Shown: positions 6,238 through 11,533 of the stretch, piece after piece
Position numbering within the stretch: position 1 is the first letter of the stretch
How the letters are laid out: every line of letters begins with the position of its first letter
Assembly (NCBI GenBank): GCA_007130265.1
Contig: SLST01000243.1
Coordinates: forward strand, 1 to 11,533
Origin: Spirochaetales bacterium
GTDB lineage: Bacteria > Spirochaetota > Spirochaetia > DSM-27196 > SLST01
Direction of reading: 5' to 3'
Length of the DNA: 11,533 nt
Notes under the pieces: model-generated
Seen by the model: the letters and a program-made list of their open reading frames with translations, nothing else
The model's database searches: none
What the model was told of the DNA's origin: nothing
Made by a program: the position numbers and the translations under genes

Positions 6238-7248
6238 ATGTCGTTCGAGATTCACCGTGGCACGAACATTTCGCACTGGCTGAGCCAGAGTCCTGCACGC
6301 GGGGAGCAGCGGCGACAATGGTTTACCTCCCGGGACGTCGAGCGCATCGCCGGCTGGGGACTCGATCACATCCGTCTCCCGGTCGACGAGGAACAGCTCT
6401 GGGGTCCCGAAGGCGACACGCAGCCGGAGGCGTGCGAGCTGCTTACTGCGGCCGTAGGATGGTGTGAACGGTTCGGACTACGAGTCGTCGTCGACCTGCA
6501 TATCATCCGCAGCCACTACTTCAATGACGAAGGCGTCCCTGCCCTCTTCGCCGATCCGGCCGAGCGCGACCGTTTCGTTGAACTCTGGGAGGACCTGTCA
6601 GCGCTTCTCGGCCACTACTCGACGGATCTCCTGGCGTACGAATTGCTCAACGAGGCGGTGGCGCCCGATGCGGCCGCGTGGAACCGGACATGGCGGGCGC
6701 CTTTCGATCGGGTGCGAGCGCTGGAGCCACAGCGCACGATCGTAGTAGGGTCCAACCGCTTCAACCAGTATCAGACCTTTCCCGAGCTCGAGATTCCCGA
6801 GGATGATCGTCTGATCCTCACGTTTCACTACTACAACCCGATGTTCATCACCCACTACACTGCGAAGTGGTGGCGCGCCGGCGGATCGTACTCCGGGCCG
6901 ATCCGGTATCCGGGGCGCCCCATCCCGGAATCACAGCACATCGCGATCGAGCGCTTGCGAGATGCCGGGATGGAAGCGGAGAACCGGGCGTTCAGCCGCG
7001 ATGTGATGGTCGCGGATATGTCGATTCCGCTGAAGATCGCCCGCGAGGCCGGGCGTCCGCTCTATTGCGGCGAGTTCGGCTGCTACGAGCACACTCCGCC
7101 CGACATCCGCGAGGCCTGGTATCGTGACGTCGCGCTCACCTTTCGCGAGCTCGGAATAGACTGGGCGAACTGGGACTACAAAGGACATTTCGGGCTTGTC
7201 GACTCTGCCGGCAACGAGACCGGTGTTCGCGGCTGGCTCATGGAGTGA
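6238..7248 (+). CDS. Glycoside hydrolase family 5, cytoplasmic
   Basis: This 336-residue (beta/alpha)8-barrel glycosidase belongs to family GH5, which includes retaining enzymes that cut beta-glucans, mannans and related glycosides. The conserved active-site residues are all visible: Arg46 in RLP, His88 in DLH, the acid/base Glu139 in LLNEA after Asn138, the His/Tyr pair in TFHYYNP (His197), the nucleophile Glu279 in CGEFG, and Trp312 in NWDYKG. There is no signal peptide, transmembrane segment or carbohydrate-binding module, so it should act inside the cell on imported oligosaccharides or small glycosides. The ATG at 6238 is chosen because GGGAGAGG lies 5-6 nt upstream and the family homology begins directly after it; the frame stays open upstream but reads through the korD region. 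The 3' end overlaps the araC gene by 11 bp. Substrate cannot be told from sequence. Confidence 0.93.
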   Translation: MSFEIHRGTNISHWLSQSPARGEQRRQWFTSRDVERIAGWGLDHIRLPVDEEQLWGPEGDTQPEACELLTAAVGWCERFGLRVVVDLHIIRSHYFNDEGVPALFADPAERDRFVELWEDLSALLGHYSTDLLAYELLNEAVAPDAAAWNRTWRAPFDRVRALEPQRTIVVGSNRFNQYQTFPELEIPEDDRLILTFHYYNPMFITHYTAKWWRAGGSYSGPIRYPGRPIPESQHIAIERLRDAGMEAENRAFSRDVMVADMSIPLKIAREAGRPLYCGEFGCYEHTPPDIREAWYRDVALTFRELGIDWANWDYKGHFGLVDSAGNETGVRGWLME

Positions 7249-8032
7249 CCGGCCGGTTCTCCATTCGGTACCTCGTCGGGCTCACCCCGACCCGCCGGCT
7301 GAACTGCCGCGAGAAGTGGAACTCGTCATGGAAGCCGAGCTCGGCGGCGATTCGCTTGACCGGCAGCGACGAGCCGCGAAGGTACGCCCGCGCTGCCTCG
7401 ATTCTCGCCTCCAGCACGTACTCCTTTGGGGACTTCCCGGTCAGGCTCCGGAACACGCGCGCGAAGTGCTGAGAGGATCGATGTGCGCGGTCGGCGAGCA
7501 GGCCGACGCGCCAGTCGTCACCCGGACGCTCCCGGATCTGATCGGCGAGCCGCCCGATTGTCTCGTGCGTCGGATCGAGCCCCGAGGTCGCTGCCTGTCC
7601 GGCGCTCGCGCCTATCTCATCGAGCGCCGCCTGTAGCCACCGCAGCGCCGCCGCGTCGTCCCCCTGCAGGCGACAACGAAGCACGCGGTCGAGGATTCCG
7701 GCGAGAAACTCCATTGGTGCGACCCGCACGTGAAACGGCAGCGTACCCCCGCCTTCGAAGTGAACGGCAACGACCGTCAGCGGGTCATCCGAATCGTGTT
7801 CGGCTACGATGCGCGAGGCGCCATCGAGAACGAACACGTCGCCGCGACCGAGTGGGTAGGTGCGTCCTCCGTCCCGGCCGCCTGCTCCGGCGTCGGCGGG
7901 AAGGCACCGCAGCATTCCGCGTCCGGCGAGGACGGCCCAAAGGTCGCGGTCCGGCATGGGCGTCTGCACTGTATCCCAGCTCCAGTCGCTCGCGCAATGG
8001 AACCTCGCCGCGCTGTTGACCGCCAACTCCAT
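7238..8032 (-). CDS. AraC-family transcriptional regulator
   Basis: This 264-residue regulator has an N-terminal sensor domain of about 95 residues (cupin-like; PLGRGDVFVLDG near 60-71 is the usual strand) and a C-terminal pair of helix-turn-helix units from about 165 to 258. The second unit carries the family signature: VKRIAAELGFHDEFHFSRQF followed by RRVGVSPTRYR. Family members typically bind a small sugar-like effector and activate nearby operons. It lies between the GH5 gene, whose 3' end it overlaps by 11 bp on the opposite strand, and the divergent phyH/URO-D-like pair, which is its most likely target. There is no recognisable ribosome binding site before the ATG at 8032. Instead a promoter match predicts transcription starting at or next to that A, so the mRNA may be leaderless. 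The effector is unknown. Confidence 0.93.
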   Translation of the reverse strand: MELAVNSAARFHCASDWSWDTVQTPMPDRDLWAVLAGRGMLRCLPADAGAGGRDGGRTYPLGRGDVFVLDGASRIVAEHDSDDPLTVVAVHFEGGGTLPFHVRVAPMEFLAGILDRVLRCRLQGDDAAALRWLQAALDEIGASAGQAATSGLDPTHETIGRLADQIRERPGDDWRVGLLADRAHRSSQHFARVFRSLTGKSPKEYVLEARIEAARAYLRGSSLPVKRIAAELGFHDEFHFSRQFSRRVGVSPTRYRMENRPVTP

Positions 8033-8038
8033 GTTCGA

Positions 8039-8067
8039 TTTTTACATGCAACGATTCATCGTGTCCA
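8039..8067 (-). promoter_or_regulatory. Candidate araC promoter predicting a leaderless transcript
   Basis: Read on the minus strand, TGGACA (8067-8062, 5 of 6 to the -35 consensus), a 17-nt spacer and TAAAAA (8044-8039, 4 of 6 to the -10 consensus) precede the araC ATG. Six bases separate the -10 from the A of ATG at 8032, the normal distance to a start site. The lack of a Shine-Dalgarno sequence fits a leaderless message. Confidence 0.5.
8051..8062. promoter_or_regulatory. Palindrome ACGATTCATCGT, candidate operator
   Basis: This is a perfect inverted repeat with 5-bp arms around a 2-bp centre. It lies in the spacer of the candidate araC promoter and about 55 bp upstream of phyH. Its position would let a bound protein block araC and influence phyH. 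AraC proteins usually bind direct repeats, so the palindrome may serve a different regulator or be chance. Confidence 0.3.
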
Positions 8068-8080
8068 TGGGAGCCGCCGA

Positions 8081-8110
8081 CCGCCCGGAGGCATTTTTGT
8101 TGGCGGAGGT
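8081..8110 (+). promoter_or_regulatory. phyH ribosome binding site and possible masking stem
   Basis: GGAGGT at 8105-8110 is a full-strength Shine-Dalgarno, 6 nt before the ATG at 8117; it decides that start. CCGCC at 8081-8085 can pair with GGCGG at 8102-8106, which would partly cover the site. The 5-bp stem with a 16-nt loop is short, so the masking idea is weak. I see no good sigma70 promoter for phyH; TTGACC at 8016-8021 has no well-placed -10. Confidence 0.35.
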
Positions 8111-8116
8111 TACTCA

Positions 8117-9025
8117 ATGGTATCTCATGTCGGCTTTGAGAAGCCCGTTCCGGACCACGCTCCTGAACTCTATCGCAGTTACGGCGCACCCGATGCAGTA
8201 TCGGGGTGGGAGCAGTGGGGTTCGGATGCCGGGGCACGGTACGATCGCGAAGGCTTCGTCGTGGTGAGGGGCGCGATTCCGCGCGAGCTCTGGAGCGCCG
8301 CGCTCGACGAGCTGCAGTCGATGGCACGGTCGGAGGATGCCGACTGCTCGAACGTCACCTACGAGGGCGCGTTCCGGCAGACTCTCGAGCAGGCGCTTGG
8401 CGGCGCCGCAGACGAGAGTGACGAAGAGTCACGAATCGCGGCGATGGCACTCATCGCCCCGGAGACGCGGGCGGCTCATGTGCGGAAGTTCATGGGGTTC
8501 ACGAAGACGCACGCGGCTCTCAGGGCGGTGGCGAACTATCAGCCGCTGCGGGCGGCCGTGGAGAGCCTCGCCGGAGAGCCCACCCGGCTCGTGCAGAGTA
8601 TGGCGCTCGTGAAGCCGCCGCGCGGACGCGAGAAACCGTGGCATCAGGATCACGCCTACTTCGACCTGCCCATTGAGGCGCGCGTCTGCGGCGTTTGGAT
8701 TGCGCTCGGTGAAGTGACCGAAGAGAACGGGGCGATGTTCATGCTGCGCGGCGGTCACGCCAGGGGTCCGATCGTGCACTTTCAGCGCCGTGACTGGCAG
8801 ATCTGCGACACCGAGATGGCCGGCGCTCGACCCGTTTCGCTTCCCATGCAGGCCGGAGACCTCGTGATCTTCGACGCGAAGATTCCGCACGGGACCCCCA
8901 CCAACCGTACCGATCAGCACCGATGGGCGCTCCAGTACCACTACGTCGGAAGATCGGTCGAGCGAGTCGCACAGGAGTACCGGCTTGCCATCTTCGGCGA
9001 AGAAGGCAAAGATGTCTCCTGCTGA
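8117..9025 (+). CDS. Phytanoyl-CoA dioxygenase (PhyH) family Fe(II)/2-oxoglutarate oxygenase
   Basis: This 302-residue protein belongs to the PhyH family of non-haem iron oxygenases, which hydroxylate or otherwise oxidise a C-H bond at the cost of oxygen and 2-oxoglutarate. The iron triad is complete: His176 and Asp178 in WHQDHAYFD, and His258 in AKIPHGTPTN. Arg269 in HRWALQYHY is placed to hold the 2-oxoglutarate carboxylate. The start at ATG 8117 has an ideal GGAGGT 6 nt upstream; the frame runs further back but only opposite the araC gene. It is soluble, with no export signal. The URO-D-like gene follows after 53 bp and is probably co-transcribed. Bacterial PhyH proteins act on very diverse substrates (natural products, phosphonates, modified amino acids), so the name says nothing about phytanoyl-CoA here. 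Activity requires oxygen, which is notable beside an oxygen-sensitive ferredoxin oxidoreductase. Confidence 0.92.
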   Translation: MVSHVGFEKPVPDHAPELYRSYGAPDAVSGWEQWGSDAGARYDREGFVVVRGAIPRELWSAALDELQSMARSEDADCSNVTYEGAFRQTLEQALGGAADESDEESRIAAMALIAPETRAAHVRKFMGFTKTHAALRAVANYQPLRAAVESLAGEPTRLVQSMALVKPPRGREKPWHQDHAYFDLPIEARVCGVWIALGEVTEENGAMFMLRGGHARGPIVHFQRRDWQICDTEMAGARPVSLPMQAGDLVIFDAKIPHGTPTNRTDQHRWALQYHYVGRSVERVAQEYRLAIFGEEGKDVSC

Positions 9026-9078
9026 TACCTAGTGCTCCGGCCGGCCGGGGTGACCGATCGAAGGGAAAGGAGCGATTA
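9026..9078 (+). other. Gap between phyH and the URO-D-like gene
   Basis: These 53 bp hold a 12-base self-complementary run of alternating CC and GG (9037-9048) and then the AAGGAG ribosome binding site (9067-9072) for the next gene, 6 nt before its ATG. There is no T tract, so I do not read the GC run as a terminator. It could act as a processing or attenuation stem. Confidence 0.4.
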
Positions 9079-10191
9079 ATGGAATGGCTGCGCGACGCCT
9101 ATCTTGACTACATGAGCGGCCGGAAAGTGGACCGCATGCTCTTCGTCGAGCTCTTCGGACCTCTCGTCGGGCTCGATGAGGAGTGGCGTATCCAGGGCGC
9201 GAGCGAAGACGAGATCGCGATGACCGCTTTCGGCTTCGATCACGTGCGGCGTTCGGGTATCCAGGTGGCTTCCGGCTACTGGCCCGCCGATGAGGAAGTC
9301 GTGCTCGAGGATACCGACGAGAGCCTCATCGTCCGCGACCGCATGGGGCGCCGCGTTAAGCTACCCAAGGGGCGGGCAACGATACCGCTCCCGCTCGATT
9401 TCCCGGTGAAGAGCGAAGCCGACTGGGCGCGGATCAAGCCACGCTACTCGTTCGACGAAGCTCGCTTCACGAACGGCTGGGCGGAGCGCGCCCGCGAGGC
9501 AAGAGCGACCGACTCGCTTATCGTCGCACATATCGTGGGTGGTTACGACGAGATCCGGGAGCTCATGGGCGACGAAGAGGCCTGCGTTTCCTTCTACAGC
9601 CAACCCGATCTCGTGCGTGATATGCTGGAAACGTTTACCGAGCTCAACCGGCGGGTGCTCTCAACGGTCATGGCGGAGGTCGCGGTTGATCAGCTGAGCG
9701 TCCACGAGGACTACGCCGGCAAGAGCGGACCGCTTGTGGGGCCAAACATCATCGACGAGTTCATCGGGCCGTACTACCGTGCGGCGTGGGACGAGGTCGA
9801 ACGCACGGCGGAGATTTTTCAGCTCGACTCAGACGGAAACATCAACCCCATCGTGGACTCCCTGTTGGATGCGGGGATCAACTCGGTTCTGCCAAACGAG
9901 CCGGCCGCGGGGATGGATATCGTTGCCATGCGAAAGCAGTACGGCGACCGGCTCAAGCTCGTCGGTGGCATCGACAAATTCGCTCCGCGGACATCCCGCG
10001 AGGCGATCGACGCGGAGCTGGACTACAAGACGCAGCCGATCATGCGTGAGGGCGGGGTCGTCTTCGGGCTCGACCACCGCATCCCGAACGGAACGCCTAT
10101 AGACCTCTACCGCTACTACGTGGCGGGCGCCCGGGAGAAGCTGGGGCTCGAACCGGACCCTCAGCCCGACTGGGCTCGCATGGCTTTCTAG
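9079..10191 (+). CDS. URO-D superfamily protein, not a HemE; reaction unknown
   Basis: This 370-residue (beta/alpha)8-barrel protein belongs to the uroporphyrinogen decarboxylase superfamily (HemE, and methyltransferases such as MtaA and CmuA). Membership shows in the C-terminal half: MRKQYGDRLKLVGGIDK, then EGGVVFGLDHRIPNGTP (324-340) and a closing LYRYYVAGARE helix. The N-terminal HemE substrate phrase with its Arg pair (MRQAGR) is absent, so haem synthesis is unlikely. Where the corrinoid methyltransferases have His-x-Cys-Gly-Asn as zinc and thiolate site, this protein reads Asp250-Ser-Asp252-Gly-Asn254. The usual zinc chemistry is therefore missing or altered. ATG 9079 has AAGGAG 6 nt upstream; the frame is open further back but overlaps phyH. 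It is the second gene of the phyH unit under the presumed control of the divergent AraC protein, and is followed by a hairpin terminator. Confidence 0.88.
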   Translation: MEWLRDAYLDYMSGRKVDRMLFVELFGPLVGLDEEWRIQGASEDEIAMTAFGFDHVRRSGIQVASGYWPADEEVVLEDTDESLIVRDRMGRRVKLPKGRATIPLPLDFPVKSEADWARIKPRYSFDEARFTNGWAERAREARATDSLIVAHIVGGYDEIRELMGDEEACVSFYSQPDLVRDMLETFTELNRRVLSTVMAEVAVDQLSVHEDYAGKSGPLVGPNIIDEFIGPYYRAAWDEVERTAEIFQLDSDGNINPIVDSLLDAGINSVLPNEPAAGMDIVAMRKQYGDRLKLVGGIDKFAPRTSREAIDAELDYKTQPIMREGGVVFGLDHRIPNGTPIDLYRYYVAGAREKLGLEPDPQPDWARMAF

Positions 10192-10197
10192 CGGGGG

Positions 10198-10216
10198 AGC
10201 CGACGCTCGGCTTTCT
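10198..10216 (+). terminator. Likely intrinsic terminator of the phyH unit
   Basis: AGCCGA (10198-10203) and TCGGCT (10207-10212) form a 6-bp stem with a CGC loop, followed by TTCT, giving TTTCT counting the last stem T. It begins 7 nt after the URO-D-like stop, the usual place. The T tract is short, so efficiency may be modest. The 28-bp gap separates this gene from the converging acetyltransferase gene. Confidence 0.6.
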
Positions 10217-10219
10217 CGA

Positions 10220-10711
10220 TCACCCGCGCAGCGCCTCTGCGGTCGCGTCTTCGGCTGCCTCGAGTCGGGCGTCGGGCCGATCGCCACCGCGATCGTCGAT
10301 CAGTCGTCGGCCCATGCAGATCACCTCGTCCTGCACGAATCCGATTCGCCGGTAGAACTCCATCACACTCGTGTTGTTCGACCTGATCTGGAGGTTGATC
10401 TTCGCACATCCGACGCGCCGGAGTCTGCGTTCGAGCTCGTCCATCAGTTCCCGCGCGATCCCGTTTCGTTGGTGTTGGGGCGCGACGGCGAGGTAGTTGA
10501 CCCAACCGCGGTGTCCCTCGTAGCCTCCCATGACGCTTCCGACGATCGACCGGTCGAGGATCGCAACGAGGAAGTACTCGAGTCCGTGCGCGGTCTTGCG
10601 GTCTATATCGCGGTGCGGATCATTCTGCGGATACACGAGCCCGCACTCGGTCCACAGGCGTACCACCGCGTTCCGGTCGATCTCGGTGAAGGTTCGGATT
10701 GTCAGACTCAT
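10220..10711 (-). CDS. ypeA: GNAT-family N-acetyltransferase, YpeA-like
   Basis: This 163-residue acetyltransferase transfers an acetyl group from acetyl-CoA to an amine; the physiological substrate of the YpeA group is not established. The opening WTECGLVYPQNDPHRDIDRK (20-39), the MGGYEGHRGW core (61-70), the acetyl-CoA loop QRNGIA (81-86) and the closing MGRRLIDD (133-140) match the YpeA layout as I know it from E. coli. The family normally ends near RLIDD/RLIED. Here a charged Ala/Arg/Glu-rich tail of 23 residues follows (141-163), which looks like a later extension. The ATG at 10711 lies 9 bp after the stop of the upstream kinase-like gene, so the two are probably one transcript; the ribosome binding site is weak. 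It converges with the URO-D-like gene. Confidence 0.88.
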   Translation of the reverse strand: MSLTIRTFTEIDRNAVVRLWTECGLVYPQNDPHRDIDRKTAHGLEYFLVAILDRSIVGSVMGGYEGHRGWVNYLAVAPQHQRNGIARELMDELERRLRRVGCAKINLQIRSNNTSVMEFYRRIGFVQDEVICMGRRLIDDRGGDRPDARLEAAEDATAEALRG

Positions 10712-10720
10712 GTCCGTAGC

Positions 10721-11533
10721 CTACCCGCGCGCGCGGATGAAGTCCAGATTCTCCGCGGCTCCCTGCTGATAGACTCGCTGGCCGGGATACATCTGCACGT
10801 GCTTGATGTTCATCTTGAGGTTGTAGATATTCGCTCGCAGCTCGAACGCCTCGTCGAGCTCGTGATGCCGAAGATACGTCTCGAAGAACCGCCGGTTCGC
10901 GACGCCGAATAGCATGGCGAAGGAGAGCTCGCGCGCGGCGTCCGCGTAAAAGCCGGGAATGTCGATGTAGCCGGACACTCGTGGCGGATTCGCTTCGACG
11001 TCGATCATCACGTTCCCGCTCCAGACGTCGTAGTGAGTCATCGTTGCAGTGCCTCCTACCTGGAGCAGAGGCCGCAGGCGCGGACGAACCTCGTACGCGC
11101 CGGCAACCAGGCGCGCCGGCACGCTGCCGCTTGCGGCCGCCTCGTCGATCGCCTGATCGAACCTCGGCAGCCAGAAGTCGGGCCAGTCGTCGAACCGTTC
11201 GGACTCCGGGAGCTCCACGCCCCCAAACCCGGGTACCCGAATTCGGTGGAGGTGCGCGAGATCCTCGGCGATCTGGTCGGTGATGTGTCGGCGTGCTCCG
11301 TAGTTGAGCAACCCGAAACACTCGTGCATTACTGCCCCGGGCAGCCGGGTCATGACGAGGGTCGTTCCCGGAAGCAGCTCGCTCTGTTCGTCGAGGTAAA
11401 GCGGCGTCGGGACCAGGAGATCGGTGCGCGAAGCAAACTCCCCGAGCACTCGATACTCACGGATGATCCGCGCGTCTCGTGGGCGAGGGCTGATCTTGAG
11501 GACCAGGTCGCGCTCGCCGCAGCGAACTCCGAC
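10721..11533 (-). CDS. APH / fructosamine-kinase-like phosphotransferase, 5' end outside window
   Basis: The frame is open to the window edge, so the last 270 residues are visible and the N-terminus is missing. It is not a short gene starting at the internal GTG at 11449: the upstream codons encode the ATP-binding lysine strand (LVLKIS, about residue 13 of the visible part) and a following Glu-containing helix (REYRVLGE). The catalytic loop HYDVWSGN matches the HxDxxxxN motif of aminoglycoside/small-molecule kinases, with the Asp as base. The metal-binding segment YIDIPGFYAD follows at the usual distance. The C-terminal part (FFETYLRHH, then a helix ending in QMYPG) resembles fructosamine/ketosamine kinases. 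The enzyme should phosphorylate a small hydroxyl compound with ATP; deglycation repair is possible but unproven. It is probably co-transcribed with the acetyltransferase gene 9 bp downstream. Confidence 0.85.
   Translation of the reverse strand, partial: VGVRCGERDLVLKISPRPRDARIIREYRVLGEFASRTDLLVPTPLYLDEQSELLPGTTLVMTRLPGAVMHECFGLLNYGARRHITDQIAEDLAHLHRIRVPGFGGVELPESERFDDWPDFWLPRFDQAIDEAAASGSVPARLVAGAYEVRPRLRPLLQVGGTATMTHYDVWSGNVMIDVEANPPRVSGYIDIPGFYADAARELSFAMLFGVANRRFFETYLRHHELDEAFELRANIYNLKMNIKHVQMYPGQRVYQQGAAENLDFIRARG

Noticed and set aside
7426..8019. Arg-rich plus-strand frame opposite araC
   Set aside because: It is dominated by Arg, Ala and Pro, the signature of a shadow frame in GC-rich sequence, and lies inside a clear AraC gene.
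9037..9048. Self-complementary CC/GG run between phyH and the URO-D-like gene as terminator
   Set aside because: There is no T tract and no loop; the downstream gene has no separate promoter that I can see.
11450..11533. Treating the kinase-like gene as starting at the GTG at 11449
   Set aside because: The upstream codons stay open to the window edge and encode the expected ATP-lysine strand and helix, so the gene continues past the window.

Overview
The window is GC-rich bacterial chromosome, densely coded on both strands, with no rRNA, tRNA, CRISPR array or mobile element that I can see. The best taxonomic hint is the elongation factor G at 421-2514. It has the wording of the spd-type EF-G1 (spirochaete / planctomycete / delta-proteobacterial group, related to mitochondrial EF-G1) rather than the common bacterial EF-G. 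Together with the PhyH, URO-D-like and GH5 genes, this suggests a free-living, high-GC spirochaete, or less likely another member of that group. This is inference from motifs, not a database match.

Layout. (1) 1-288: the 3' end of a zinc-type (MDR) dehydrogenase. (2) 421-3235, plus strand: a two-gene unit, spd-type fusA followed 13 bp later by an uncharacterised RecA/KaiC-like P-loop ATPase, with a candidate sigma70 promoter overlapping the stop codon of the dehydrogenase. (3) 3329-6110, minus strand: a tightly coupled four-gene operon korD-korA-korB-korC encoding a ferredoxin-dependent 2-oxoacid oxidoreductase, probably 2-oxoglutarate:ferredoxin oxidoreductase. (4) 6238-7248, plus strand: a cytoplasmic GH5 glycosidase divergent from korD. 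(5) 7238-8032, minus strand: an AraC-type regulator overlapping the 3' end of the GH5 gene by 11 bp. (6) 8117-10191, plus strand: a phytanoyl-CoA dioxygenase (PhyH) family gene and a URO-D superfamily gene, divergent from the regulator and ending in a likely intrinsic terminator. (7) 10220 to the window edge, minus strand: a YpeA-like GNAT acetyltransferase behind an APH/fructosamine-kinase-like phosphotransferase that runs off the window.

How the parts may work together. The fusA and kor blocks are core metabolism (translation; central carbon and ferredoxin reduction). The middle block (GH5, AraC, PhyH, URO-D-like) looks like a small catabolic island in which the regulator controls a divergent oxygenase/URO-D-like pair and perhaps the glycosidase. 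The URO-D-like protein lacks both the HemE substrate motif and the His-x-Cys zinc motif of the corrinoid methyltransferases, so the reaction of that pair is unknown. This pair is the best candidate here for undescribed chemistry. A second lead is the conserved-looking ATPase in the translation operon. The araC promoter appears to predict a leaderless mRNA, with a palindrome lying inside the promoter spacer.
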